The notes under the pieces: model-generated
What the model saw: the letters and a program-made list of their open reading frames with translations, nothing else
What the model was told of the DNA's origin: nothing
Databases searched by the model: none
Made by a program: the position numbers and the translations under genes
Shown here: one piece after another, positions 26,383 to 35,148 of the stretch
Layout of the letters: each line of letters starts with the position of its first letter
Position numbering within the stretch: the first letter of the stretch is position 1
Assembly (NCBI GenBank): GCA_023389035.1
Contig: JAEWFC010000021.1
Span: forward strand, 1-64,000
Direction of reading: 5' to 3'
Origin: Acidobacteriota bacterium
GTDB lineage: Bacteria; Acidobacteriota; Blastocatellia; Pyrinomonadales; Pyrinomonadaceae
Length of the DNA stretch: 64,000 nt

Positions 26383-27552
26383 CTATGCCTTCAGGGCAAC
26401 TTCCCTAGCCTTCGCAAAACCCATTTCAGCCGCAGCTTTCTTCATCTGCTTTTCGAGCTTCTTGATCTTGATCAAGTGGCCCGCATTGAAAGGCAGCGAC
26501 GGATAGTAGCAGTTTGATTCGTGCGTACAGTGGCAGCCGTTACCGGCTTCCTTGCGACGTTCCTTCATCTTGTCGGTGCGCCACGCTTCCTGAAAGTTCC
26601 AGTCGTAGTCACGCAGGTTCAGTACGTCCGGCTTGTTCTCGCATGACGAAAGCACGCCGTTGTCATAGATCACCGCACCGGCACTGCCCGCAAAGCATTT
26701 GAGCTGCGCCTTCTCTTCTTCCTTGGTCTTGGTGATCAGGTCGTGCATGTAGATGTCGACCGCAGCCTTAAAAAAGCCTGACTTACCGCCATAGTTATTC
26801 TTGAGTGCGGCGTTCTTTGTATCCTCAAGGATCATGTGCGAGAGCTCTGCATATCGCCGATGATCGAAATTCAGTTCGTTAGGATCGGCTGACGGCGGAC
26901 GGATGTAGTTGATGTTCACCTTGTCCGGCTTCAGATCGTACTTCAGGAAGTCATACCAATCGAAGATCGTGTCCTCGTTGGAATGCATCACGCAGGTACA
27001 GGTCTGAATGTCGAGCTGCGGATACTGCTCGTGCTTCATCTGCTGCAGCGTACGGGCGGTGTGGATCGCCTTGTCCCAGCTTCCCTCTTTACGGCGGATC
27101 TTTTCGTGAGCCTCCTTCATTCCGTCGATACCGAGCGCGACAGTGACATTGAGGTTCGGACACTCGTCGAGTATCCGTGTCACGTCCGGAAAGATACGCT
27201 GATGTATCTGTCCGTTCGACATCAGATAAACGGAATCGAGCTTGTTGTTCTCGTAAAACGATCTGACGATCTCCGGCAGGTCCTTGCGTGTAAAAGGTTC
27301 GCCGCCTGCGAGCACAAGCACTCCGAGATTGCCGCCCAAAGTTTCTGAGATCCTTGCGATCTCATCGGTCTTCATCTGCAGTTTCTTTCTCGGACGGTCA
27401 TCAAGCTCATCCGTAAAGAAGCAGTGCGTGCAACGCATGTCGCAAACGCTAGTGACCAAAATATTCAGAAATACCGGAGAGATGGGCCTGCCGATGGCAA
27501 TGCTGGCATAGCGCTTAAAGATCTCTCGAGTTGTAAAGTCCATGAAATCCAT
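26383..27552 (-). CDS. Radical SAM protein with SPASM-like C-terminus
   Basis: I choose ATG 27552 (389 residues), which has AGGA nine bases upstream; the frame opens at 27618. The cluster motif is CDMRCTHC (about residue 40), followed by LVLAGGEPFTRKDLPEIV. The C-terminal part has the cysteines of a SPASM/twitch domain, with CFAGSAGAVIYDNG, SSCENK and CHCTHESNC. It therefore probably holds extra iron-sulfur clusters. Such proteins modify peptides, sugars or lipids. Its partner gene downstream is a lipid glycosyltransferase, so a lipid or cell-envelope substrate is a reasonable guess. Confidence 0.88.
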   Translation of the reverse strand: MDFMDFTTREIFKRYASIAIGRPISPVFLNILVTSVCDMRCTHCFFTDELDDRPRKKLQMKTDEIARISETLGGNLGVLVLAGGEPFTRKDLPEIVRSFYENNKLDSVYLMSNGQIHQRIFPDVTRILDECPNLNVTVALGIDGMKEAHEKIRRKEGSWDKAIHTARTLQQMKHEQYPQLDIQTCTCVMHSNEDTIFDWYDFLKYDLKPDKVNINYIRPPSADPNELNFDHRRYAELSHMILEDTKNAALKNNYGGKSGFFKAAVDIYMHDLITKTKEEEKAQLKCFAGSAGAVIYDNGVLSSCENKPDVLNLRDYDWNFQEAWRTDKMKERRKEAGNGCHCTHESNCYYPSLPFNAGHLIKIKKLEKQMKKAAAEMGFAKAREVALKA

Positions 27553-27672
27553 GATTTTTTTCCTGTCGGCAAACGGCCGTTCTTTCTTTTGATGCAAGAA
27601 CGGAGTGCAACTTTCCAATTTACTTTATTGGAACAGGTTTCAGCAATCTAAGTTAACGGTTAGAATCGAGTT

Positions 27673-28881
27673 ATGTTCCGCAGGATATACCTGGACAACA
27701 GTGCAACGACCGCCATCGATCCCGAGGTGCTCGAAGCGATGATGCCGTTCTTGACGGAGAATTTCGGCAACGCGTCGAGCATTCATCACTTCGGTCAGGT
27801 AACGCGGTCAGCGGTCGATCGTGCCCGGCACCAGGTCGCGTCGCTGCTGAACGCTCGGCCGAATGAGATAGTTTTCACGTCGGGCGGCACGGAATCGAAT
27901 AATCTCGCGATCCGAGGACTGATCGAAAGCCATCTTGAAAGCCCGCTATATAATAAGGATAACTCTTCAGACCTTAAGCCACGGATCATTACGAGCGCGA
28001 TCGAGCACCCGGCAGTAAAAGAAGTATGCTCAGACCTGGAAAAACGCGGTCACGTAGAGGTCGTTCGATTGCCGGTTTATGATGACGGGATCGTTCGGGT
28101 CGAAGATGTCTCAGCCGCGATCACGCCAGAATCCATCCTGATCAGCATAATGGCCGCCAACAACGAGATCGGAACACTGCAGCCCATTGCAGAGATCGGG
28201 AAAATTGTACGCGGGCTACGGGCCGACGGCCAAAAGATCTGGTTTCACACCGATGCCGTGCAGGCCGCGGGAAAGATCCCGGTCGACGTTGAAGAGATCG
28301 GCTGCGATCTGCTGTCGATCTCCGGCCACAAGATCCACGCACCGAAAGGCATCGGTGCATTATATATTCGCCGCGGCACACGGCTTCACTCGCAGAATAT
28401 CGGCGGTCGACAGGAACGAGGCATCCGCGGCGGGACCGAGCCCGTTCCGCTGATCGCTGCATTAGGTGCGGCCGCCGAGCTCGCCGGCAACCGGCTCGAG
28501 ACAGTTTCGGCGAAAATGCGTGAGCTTCGCGACAGTTTGGAAGATCGCATTTTCGAGAATATCGAGGGCTCGACTCTGAACGGCAGCGTTGACGGCCGCC
28601 TCCCGAGCATCTCGAACATCTCGTTTAGCGGCATCGAAGGCGAAGGCTTGCTCATCAATCTCGATATGCAAGGAATTGCCGTTTCGACCGGTTCGGCCTG
28701 CTCGTCCGGTTCGCTTGAACCCTCGCCCGTGATCCGAGCCCTTGCCAATGGCGACGAACGGGCTCGCGGTGCCATCCGTTTCAGCATCGGAAAAGACAAC
28801 TCCGCAGAAGACATCGACCGGCTGATGGACATCCTGCCCGCATCGGTCGCAAACCTCCGCCGACTCAACGTAAACGCCTGA
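27673..28881 (+). CDS. Cysteine desulfurase (NifS/IscS family)
   Basis: The 402-residue product is a class V aminotransferase-fold enzyme: LDNSATTAIDPEVLEAM at the start, the PLP lysine in SISGHKIHAPKGIGALY and the persulfide cysteine in STGSACSSGSLEPS. The short loop around that cysteine (SACSSGS) places it in the NifS/IscS group rather than SufS. It supplies sulfur for Fe-S clusters and tRNA thiolation. No iscU or other iron-sulfur assembly gene is adjacent; the opposite-strand neighbour is an Fe-S radical SAM gene with a 120-base divergent gap. Confidence 0.93.
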   Translation: MFRRIYLDNSATTAIDPEVLEAMMPFLTENFGNASSIHHFGQVTRSAVDRARHQVASLLNARPNEIVFTSGGTESNNLAIRGLIESHLESPLYNKDNSSDLKPRIITSAIEHPAVKEVCSDLEKRGHVEVVRLPVYDDGIVRVEDVSAAITPESILISIMAANNEIGTLQPIAEIGKIVRGLRADGQKIWFHTDAVQAAGKIPVDVEEIGCDLLSISGHKIHAPKGIGALYIRRGTRLHSQNIGGRQERGIRGGTEPVPLIAALGAAAELAGNRLETVSAKMRELRDSLEDRIFENIEGSTLNGSVDGRLPSISNISFSGIEGEGLLINLDMQGIAVSTGSACSSGSLEPSPVIRALANGDERARGAIRFSIGKDNSAEDIDRLMDILPASVANLRRLNVNA

Positions 28882-29145
28882 TCTTTCGTCCGTAAATTCA
28901 GTCAAACCCGTAGTTCCAGTGCTTTCTTCGGAAGATAACAAATAATTTTCCGAATGTTAGATATCGAACAGACGGCCGAAATAGACAAACCTATACTCGG
29001 TCGTATCCTCCATGAGCCCTGGCACAATTGTCCGAGCAGTGCTGGGGTTCAGCCGCGTCCTCGCGGCAGATCAAGGGGTATCAAGCGAGTTCTTTCGCTA
29101 ACGTTTGAATATAGAGAGCTGAAAAGCTCGATCCTCACCCGACCG

Positions 29146-29185
29146 GGGACGGTTAGACATTGTCAAACCGTCCCTTCTCGTTTTT
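29146..29185 (+). terminator. Hairpin with T tract after cysteine desulfurase
   Basis: GGGACGGTT (29146-29154) pairs with AACCGTCCC (29166-29174); GAC/GTC inside the loop can extend the stem. TTCTCGTTTTT follows. It is about 265 bases past the desulfurase stop. Confidence 0.6.
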
Positions 29186-29449
29186 GCCTATCAGAAGAAC
29201 GTTTCCGCGCGGGCTTGCGCCGATCGGGATAGCTGCGAAAACCATCTTCAAAGGCGAATGGAAAGGCACGCGACACAGTGACGAACTGATCGCCTGCATC
29301 CGGTTTAGACATCAACGACAATAGAGGCAGATCGGCGAACGGGGACGATCGAGTGGGGAGCCGGACAAGTGCGACGCTCGGTCTTCCGGCGACTAGGACG
29401 ATACAGATGACAACGAAATCAAGATCGTCCGTCGGCGTTCATTCCCTGC

Positions 29450-29535
29450 CGCGGTGCTGGAGTTGGGAATACGCGGGGCTGAGGCCTCAAACCGTGGTGC
29501 TGGCGGCAAAAACCGCGGGGCTGGGGGCAGAATTT
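29450..29535. repeat. Four degenerate 21-22 base direct repeats
   Basis: Units starting CGCGGTGCTGG (29450), CGCGGGGCTGA (29472), CGTGGTGCTGG (29493) and CGCGGGGCTGG (29514) are spaced 22, 21 and 21 bases. An inverted copy CAGCCCCGCG follows at about 29547. The period is a multiple of three, but no translated frame has a start with a ribosome-binding site. Confidence 0.6.
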
Positions 29536-29672
29536 GGAAATTTTCAGCCCCGCGTCTTGACGGTCTGCCGCCGGTGTTCGAGAAACGCCCCATCAGCACT
29601 TGACCCATATTCTCGTTTTCGATACTCTATCAGTTCGCTTTCAGGCGAAAATACCTATCAGTGTAGGCAGAT

Positions 29673-30107
29673 ATGAGTACTTATTTTCCGAGCGGTAAAG
29701 GTTTGGCCGAGAACCGCAAATGGTTGGTTGTTGATGCCCGCGGTAAGACGGTCGGCCGTCTGGCCACCGAGGTGGCTCGGATCATCTCAGGTAAGAACAA
29801 TCCGGCATGGACCCCGTTCATGGATATGGGCGACCACTGTGTTGTGATCAATGCCCGCCACGTAAAGTTCACCGGAGCAAAGGACGAGCAGAAGCTCTAT
29901 CGCCGCCACACGCTGTATCCTGGCGGGCTTCGTGAGACGACCGTCAAGGAAATGCTCGAGAAAAAGCCCGAAAAAATTGTCGAGCTGGCTGTCAAAGGCA
30001 TGCTGCCCAAGACCAAACTCGGCAAGGCGATGGCAAAGAAATTAAAAGTGTACGCCGACGGCGACCACCGTCACACGGCTCAAAAACCGGAGGCGATCGA
30101 GATCTAA
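29673..30107 (+). CDS. rplM: Ribosomal protein L13
   Basis: The 144-residue product has the L13 landmarks: WLVVDARGKTVGRLATEVA near the N-terminus, VINARHVKFTGAKDEQKLYR in the middle and MLPKTKLGKAMAKKLKVY near the C-terminus. It is a large-subunit protein that binds 23S rRNA early in assembly and is the usual partner of S9. rpsI follows after 25 bases. A short AGG sits before the ATG at 29673. Confidence 0.97.
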   Translation: MSTYFPSGKGLAENRKWLVVDARGKTVGRLATEVARIISGKNNPAWTPFMDMGDHCVVINARHVKFTGAKDEQKLYRRHTLYPGGLRETTVKEMLEKKPEKIVELAVKGMLPKTKLGKAMAKKLKVYADGDHRHTAQKPEAIEI

Positions 30108-30132
30108 CGATCCGAGATCCAGCATCGATTTT

Positions 30133-30525
30133 ATGGCAGACATTCAATATTACGGAACGGGCCGCAGAAAGACCTCGACCGCACGTGTTTACCTTCGACC
30201 CGGCAACGGCGACATCGTCGTCAATCGCCGCACATTCGAAACATATTTCCCGAATCAGGCTCTGCAGATGATAATCCGCCAGCCGCTTAGCCTTACAGAC
30301 ACGCTTGGCAAGTTCGACATTCTTGTAAATGTCGATGGCGGCGGTGCTGCCGGTCAGGCTGGTGCGGTCCGACACGGCATCACCCGAGCGTTGATGGAAT
30401 TCAATGCAGACCTTCGTCCGACGCTTAAGAAAGCCGGACTGGTCACACGTGACCCGCGTCAGAAAGAGCGTAAGAAGTACGGACAGAAAGGTGCCCGTAA
30501 GCGTTTCCAGTTCTCAAAGAGATAA
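30133..30525 (+). CDS. rpsI: Ribosomal protein S9
   Basis: The 130-residue product begins YYGTGRRKTSTARVYLRPG and ends with the basic tail GARKRFQFSKR that reaches the ribosomal P site. A GGGAAGQAGAVRHGI-type segment in the middle (VDGGGAAGQAGAVRHGI) confirms the family. It is co-transcribed with rplM. Confidence 0.97.
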   Translation: MADIQYYGTGRRKTSTARVYLRPGNGDIVVNRRTFETYFPNQALQMIIRQPLSLTDTLGKFDILVNVDGGGAAGQAGAVRHGITRALMEFNADLRPTLKKAGLVTRDPRQKERKKYGQKGARKRFQFSKR

Positions 30526-30635
30526 TTAGTAAGCTGCTCGTTCACGAGCTGCTCACAATCCATTGCCGGAATACCTTGGTTTATCAATAAGTTTCCGGCG
30601 AGTACATAAACCAGAAGGTCAGGAGAGATAAAGTT

Positions 30636-31700
30636 TTGGCTACAGTAACGATGAAAGAACTCCTTGAAGCAGGGGTTCACTTTGGTCACCAGGTTCGGCG
30701 TTGGAACCCAAAGATGAAAGAGTACATCTTTGGCGAACGCAACGGTATTTACATTATCGATCTGCAGAAAACGCAGAAACTTTTCCGCGACGCCCTGGGC
30801 TACGTTCAAGAATCTCTAACCGAGCGTCCTAATCAAAAGGTGCTTTTTGTCGGTACCAAGCGACAGGCACAGGACGCCATCAAAGAAGAGGCCGAACGCT
30901 GCGGACAGTATTACGTTAATAATCGCTGGCTCGGCGGCCTGCTAACGAACTATCAGACCGTTCAAAAATCGATCAAAAAGCTCAAAGAAATTGAGGCGAT
31001 GCGTGAAGATGGCCGCTTCGAAATGCTCACTAAAAAAGAGCGTCTCAAGCTGGATCGCGAGCACGAGGGCCTGATGAAGAACCTCGCAGGTATCAAGGAC
31101 ATGGGCGGAATGCCCGATATGATGTTCATCATCGATGTCCGTAAAGAGGATATCGCGGTCAAAGAGGCGAATCGCCTGGGCATCCCGATCGTAGCGGTAG
31201 TTGACACCAACTGCTCGCCCGAAGGCATCGATCACGTAATCCCCGGCAACGACGACGCCCTGCGTGCGATCAGACTTTTCGCTTCGCGTATCGCGGACGC
31301 GATCCTTGAAGGCCGACAGGTCGGAACCGAAGGCGGAACACCCGAGCCCGTTTCGTCAGAGGAATCAGGTGACGGCGATTCGATCGCGCAAGATCAGATC
31401 GATATCGCTGCGACGCTTGCAAAAGCGGGCATCTCGGACCCTGATGAGGAAGATGGCGGCATAGAGATGGAAAGTGACGATGATACTTCGACAGATGCAG
31501 ATATCACCGTCGCGGACCAGACTTGGGAAACCGCCGAGGCAACACATTCCGATGCCGACGCAGGCTCGTATGTCGATAAGGAAGCCGGTGCCGGTTCCGA
31601 GCCGGAAGTTCGGCCTGAGATCGAAAAAATGGCCTCCGAGGACGTAACCGAGCTCACTAGTAGTGAGGCGACCGAAACAAACGAAGCAACGGCTAGCTAG
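30636..31700 (+). CDS. rpsB: Ribosomal protein S2 with long acidic C-terminal extension
   Basis: Start is TTG at 30636, nine bases after AGGAGA. Residues 1-230 are a normal S2 (LLEAGVHFGHQVRRWNPKM, then YVNNRWLGGLLTNYQT, and ending in ADAILEGRQ). The remaining 120 residues are an acidic, low-complexity tail rich in Glu, Asp, Ser and Thr, absent from typical S2 proteins of about 240 residues. The tail is in frame without any stop and keeps the codon style of the gene. S2 joins the 30S subunit late and contacts S1. tsf follows, as in most bacteria. Confidence 0.95.
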   Translation: MATVTMKELLEAGVHFGHQVRRWNPKMKEYIFGERNGIYIIDLQKTQKLFRDALGYVQESLTERPNQKVLFVGTKRQAQDAIKEEAERCGQYYVNNRWLGGLLTNYQTVQKSIKKLKEIEAMREDGRFEMLTKKERLKLDREHEGLMKNLAGIKDMGGMPDMMFIIDVRKEDIAVKEANRLGIPIVAVVDTNCSPEGIDHVIPGNDDALRAIRLFASRIADAILEGRQVGTEGGTPEPVSSEESGDGDSIAQDQIDIAATLAKAGISDPDEEDGGIEMESDDDTSTDADITVADQTWETAEATHSDADAGSYVDKEAGAGSEPEVRPEIEKMASEDVTELTSSEATETNEATAS

Positions 31701-31721
31701 TTTTTCATTTAATTTTCCTGA

Positions 31722-31765
31722 AAGCGTGGCTTTTTTCCGTTAGCGGTAAAATGCTACGCTTTTTT
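31722..31765 (+). terminator. Hairpin with T tract between rpsB and tsf
   Basis: AAGCGTGGC (31722-31730) pairs with GCTACGCTT (31753-31761), followed by four more T. The 22-base loop contains its own T run. It may terminate part of the rpsB transcripts or act as an attenuator before tsf. Confidence 0.55.
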
Positions 31766-31814
31766 ACAAGATATGGGGACGTCCGAATCGTCCGAAAGAA
31801 TATTTGGAGCAATT

Positions 31815-32477
31815 ATGGCAGATATAACAGCAAGTGCGGTGAAATCGCTGCGTGAGAAATCAGGTGCAGGAATGGTTGACTGCAAGAACGCCCTCGTAGA
31901 AGCGGGCGGAGATGAAACCGCTGCGATGGAGCTGCTTCGCAAAAAAGGTATGGCGACAGCCGGCAAAAAGGCCGGACGCGTCACCGCTGAGGGCGTTGTC
32001 GGTTCATACATTCACATGGGCGGCAAGGTCGGTGTAATGGTCGAGATAAATTGCGAAAGCGATTTCGTTGCACGCGGCGAAGAGTTTCAGCAGCTGGTAA
32101 AAGACGTTGCGATGCATATCGCCGCGGCTGATCCGCGTTACGTAAATCGAGACGAGGTCCCTGCTGATACTCTCGATAAAGAACGCGAGATCCTCATGGA
32201 CCAGCTAAAGAACGACCCGAAAAATGCCGGCAAGCCCGAGGATGTGCTTGGAAAGATCATTGATGGCCGTCTTAATAAGTTTTACGAAGAATCGGTGCTT
32301 GTCGATCAGCCTTTCGTAAAGGACCCGTCGAAAACGATCGGTGAACTCGTCGCCGAAAAGATCGCTTCGATCAAAGAGAACATCACTATCCGACGCTTTA
32401 CCCGTTACAAAATGGGCGAAGGCATCGAGAAAAAAGCTGATGATTTCGCTGCCGAAGTAGCCTCGATGGTTGGATAA
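31815..32477 (+). CDS. tsf: Translation elongation factor Ts
   Basis: I start at ATG 31815 (MADITASAVKSLREKSGAGM), since the open frame from 31773 lacks a ribosome-binding site and has no homology-like residues. The 220-residue product contains the TDF-like MVDCKNAL motif for EF-Tu contact, AGRVTAEGVVGSYIH and a VEINCESDFVAR segment. EF-Ts is the nucleotide exchange factor of EF-Tu. It is somewhat shorter than E. coli Ts (283), as in many phyla that lack part of the core repeat. Confidence 0.96.
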   Translation: MADITASAVKSLREKSGAGMVDCKNALVEAGGDETAAMELLRKKGMATAGKKAGRVTAEGVVGSYIHMGGKVGVMVEINCESDFVARGEEFQQLVKDVAMHIAAADPRYVNRDEVPADTLDKEREILMDQLKNDPKNAGKPEDVLGKIIDGRLNKFYEESVLVDQPFVKDPSKTIGELVAEKIASIKENITIRRFTRYKMGEGIEKKADDFAAEVASMVG

Positions 32478-32558
32478 CAGATCTCGGTAGCGGCGGCCCG
32501 GTTTCGGTCCGTCGCGACCCGTTTTCTATTCGTTGAAACAAACTTTCGGCCTTCCTTT

Positions 32559-33299
32559 ATGGAACCTGTCTTCAAACGCATCCTTCTTAAGCTTTCGGGC
32601 GAGGCCCTAATGGGCGGCCAGAGTTATGGAATAGACACGGCTGTTGCTGAATCGGTTGCGAGAGAGATCAAAGCCGTACATGACCTCGGCGTCGAGGTTG
32701 CGATTGTCGTTGGCGGCGGAAACATCTTTAGGGGCGTATCTAAGTCAGCCGGCAACATGGATCGCGCCGCGGCCGACTACATCGGAATGCTTGCCACGGT
32801 CATGAACGCCGTTGTCCTGCAGGATGCGATGGAAAAGCTGCACGTTTACACGCGTGTTATGTCTGCGATCGATATCCCGCAGCTCGCTGAGCCTTTCATT
32901 AGGCGCCGGGCGGTCAGACATCTTGAAAAGCAGCGAGTCGTCATTTTCGCGGCCGGCACCGGCAATCCGTACTTTACAACTGACTCCGCCGCCGCACTTA
33001 GAGCCTGCGAGATCGGGGCGAATGTGATCTTTAAGGCGACAAAGGTCGACGGTATATATTCGGACGATCCGATGACGAATCCTGCCGCAACTCGCTTTGA
33101 AACGATCTCGTATCAGGAAGTGCTGGAAAAACAGCTAAAGGTGATGGATGCTTCGGCGATCTCCCTTTGCATGGACAACAACCTGCCCATCATGGTCTTT
33201 AACATGAAAGAGTCAGGGAACATCATTAAGGCGGCGAACGGGGACCTGAGTATCGGCACCCTGGTCACGGTCGGAAATGCGGCCTCGAATGCCGTTTAA
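32559..33299 (+). CDS. pyrH: Uridylate kinase
   Basis: The 246-residue product is an amino-acid-kinase-fold UMP kinase: RILLKLSGEALMG at the start, IVVGGGNIFRG for phosphate binding and ATKVDGIYSDDP near residue 165. It converts UMP to UDP and is hexameric and GTP-activated in most bacteria. It lies between tsf and frr in the standard order. No clear ribosome-binding site is visible before the ATG at 32559. Confidence 0.97.
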   Translation: MEPVFKRILLKLSGEALMGGQSYGIDTAVAESVAREIKAVHDLGVEVAIVVGGGNIFRGVSKSAGNMDRAAADYIGMLATVMNAVVLQDAMEKLHVYTRVMSAIDIPQLAEPFIRRRAVRHLEKQRVVIFAAGTGNPYFTTDSAAALRACEIGANVIFKATKVDGIYSDDPMTNPAATRFETISYQEVLEKQLKVMDASAISLCMDNNLPIMVFNMKESGNIIKAANGDLSIGTLVTVGNAASNAV

Positions 33300-33322
33300 T
33301 TAAGAACCCAAACGAGGTATAA

Positions 33323-33883
33323 ATGAGTGTTGCAGACGTTGTGAAGGAGACCGGCCCGAAGATGGAATCGGTCATTGAGGATTTCAAACGGAAACTGTCG
33401 AACGTAAGAACAGGCCGTGCTACGGTCGGTTTACTCGATACCGTCAGCGTAGATTACTATGGCACGCCTACGCCGCTCAACCAAATGGCGTCGGTCGCAG
33501 TGCCGGAACCGCAGTTGATCACAGTTCAGCCGTGGGACATTTCACAGCTGAATGCCGTCGAAAAGGCGATCATTGCCGCAAATATCGGCCTGAACCCGTC
33601 AAATGACGGCAAGGTGATACGTTTGCCCGTGCCGCCGCTTAATGAAGAGCGTCGCCGGCAATTAGCGAAGCAAGTCCATGAGATCGCCGAAGATCACCGC
33701 GTGGCGGTCAGGAACGTTCGACATGCTTCGAACGACGCACTGAAGCGGCTCCTCAAAGACAAAGCAGTTTCTGAGGATGAAGAACGCGGCGGCTTGGACG
33801 ACGTACAAAAACTAACCAACAGTTATATTTCGAAGATCGATGAGCTCGCAAAGAACAAGGAACAAGAGATAATGAGCGTTTGA
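33323..33883 (+). CDS. frr: Ribosome recycling factor
   Basis: The 186-residue product has the RRF pattern: KLSNVRTGRATVGLLDTVSV, YYGTPTPLNQMASV, and the helical C-terminus RRQLAKQVHEIAEDHRVAVR. It splits post-termination ribosomes together with EF-G. GAGG lies before the ATG and it is 24 bases after pyrH. A strong terminator closes the operon. Confidence 0.97.
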   Translation: MSVADVVKETGPKMESVIEDFKRKLSNVRTGRATVGLLDTVSVDYYGTPTPLNQMASVAVPEPQLITVQPWDISQLNAVEKAIIAANIGLNPSNDGKVIRLPVPPLNEERRRQLAKQVHEIAEDHRVAVRNVRHASNDALKRLLKDKAVSEDEERGGLDDVQKLTNSYISKIDELAKNKEQEIMSV

Positions 33884-33900
33884 TCTCGGTTGCACGAACG

Positions 33901-33935
33901 AAAAAGGGCCGCACGATGTGCGGCCCTTTTTTTGT
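33901..33935 (+). terminator. Intrinsic terminator of the rpsB-frr operon
   Basis: AAAGGGCCGCAC-gat-GTGCGGCCCTTT is a perfect stem with a 3-base loop and a run of seven T. The A run on its left side could also serve the opposing gene ending at 33944. Confidence 0.92.
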
Positions 33936-33943
33936 TCAACGAA

Positions 33944-34342
33944 TTACTTTGAGGAATTTGTCGATTCCTTTAACCCAATTTCAAGGTTCTTTTTGAATTC
34001 AGTACAGAATTCTTCAACAGCCTGTTTATTCGAATTGTTCTGCTCGAGGCTCTGCTTCAAACCGTCTCGAAACCGATTAAGCATCGTCCGTTTAAGTGCC
34101 TTCGTTACGAAGTTTTCGTCCGGGTCATTGATCTGATCATTAAGCAGAGTGACGACATCGTCACACGACTGTATGCCGATCTTGGTTTCGCCCACGGTCG
34201 TGTCAACAGCACGATCGGATACGGAACGGTTAGAGTCCGAACCCGAAACACCTTCCTGAACTCGATCAACGATCCCACCGCAGCCGAGGCTAACAAATAG
34301 CAGCAGCGTGATCGAAATGACAAATGTAAATATATTTTGCAT
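33944..34342 (-). CDS. Lipoprotein of unknown function
   Basis: I start at ATG 34342 (MQNIFTFVISITLLLFVSLGC), which yields a lipobox VSLGC and 132 residues; the frame opens at 34450 but overlaps the upstream gene. After a Ser/Asp-rich linker the body contains two Cys (SCDDVV, EEFCTEF) about 70 residues apart that may form a disulfide, and it is largely helical. No family recognised. It is third in a minus-strand group of envelope genes. Confidence 0.65.
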   Translation of the reverse strand: MQNIFTFVISITLLLFVSLGCGGIVDRVQEGVSGSDSNRSVSDRAVDTTVGETKIGIQSCDDVVTLLNDQINDPDENFVTKALKRTMLNRFRDGLKQSLEQNNSNKQAVEEFCTEFKKNLEIGLKESTNSSK

Positions 34343-34394
34343 CAAGAATATTCTCCCTTCTCTTGACGCAATGATAGAGGTTTTTTGCCGGAGT

Positions 34395-35144
34395 TCAAGG
34401 CCGAGAAGCGGTCTCAGTCGAAGCCGGAGTCCCGTCAAATTCGTACACAACGTATAGACTCAAAGCTCCATCCCGGACCTCCGCACGTACGTCCGACACA
34501 TTCGCTAATAGGTTTCCGCGAACCGCCGCGATCGGCATATTCACCGCCACCTGTTCACCGCTGAGGATTTGGATCGGGTTAACGCGGGAATTGATCGTCG
34601 ACTGAACGATCGGTGTAAGCAGGCCGGCAACGACCGGATTTACGCCATCAAGGTTTACAGTTTCGACATTGACCTGGCCGAAGACCCTTTTGCTTTGGGC
34701 GTCGAACCGCAATTCTAAATTTGTCTGTGCCCAACCGGAAAAACGCACACATCCAAAGGGCGATTGATAAGCGCCGGTAAAGGCCATCGGAGCCGCCAGT
34801 TTATCATTCGCGAAGCTCACGCCCGTCTGCACGCCGCTTCCCTCTTTTAAGACGGTGATATGACCGCTGCATGCACCTTCGGCATTGTTCGGAGCAGCTT
34901 CAGCGTTCGGCCCTAGAGGAAATGACGGTGCGTTTATATTTTCGTACATCGCACCCAGAAGGTCGTTAAAAAAATCCTGCCTCAGGACGATCTGTGCCGT
35001 TCCCGGAGCCATCCCGTTTGGATCAGGCGGCTGAATTACCGCACCCGGCACTTTCGAAGCCGACGGAACTCCGACGAACGTGAAGAACGTCAGAGCTCCG
35101 CCGACAAGTATCCCGATCAATAGGCCTGCGATCAATTTCCCCAT
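34395..35144 (-). CDS. Membrane-anchored protein of unknown function
   Basis: The 249-residue product starts MGKLIAGLLIGILVGGALTFF, an uncleaved-looking anchor, followed by a Pro-rich linker and a beta-rich extracytoplasmic domain with two Cys (EGACSGHITVL, FGCVRFSGW). The pattern LRQDFFNDLLGAMYENI and later INSRVNPIQILSGEQVAVNM suggests a lipid-binding-type beta fold, but I cannot name the family. It starts four bases after the stop of the lipoprotein gene, so the two are co-transcribed. Confidence 0.65.
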   Translation of the reverse strand: MGKLIAGLLIGILVGGALTFFTFVGVPSASKVPGAVIQPPDPNGMAPGTAQIVLRQDFFNDLLGAMYENINAPSFPLGPNAEAAPNNAEGACSGHITVLKEGSGVQTGVSFANDKLAAPMAFTGAYQSPFGCVRFSGWAQTNLELRFDAQSKRVFGQVNVETVNLDGVNPVVAGLLTPIVQSTINSRVNPIQILSGEQVAVNMPIAAVRGNLLANVSDVRAEVRDGALSLYVVYEFDGTPASTETASRP

Positions 35145-35148
35145 TGTA

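Larger units (their letters stand above)
28882..29672. other. 790-base gap upstream of the ribosomal operon
   Basis: I find no convincing gene; the small frames inside lack ribosome-binding sites and protein-like composition. It holds a strong hairpin with T tract (29146-29185), an array of degenerate 21-base repeats (29450-29535), and must contain the promoter and leader of rplM-rpsI. The length of the gap before an essential operon is unusual. Confidence 0.5.

Noticed and set aside
28954..29232. Small frame in the gap before rplM
   Set aside because: Unlikely composition, no ribosome-binding site, crosses the hairpin at 29146.
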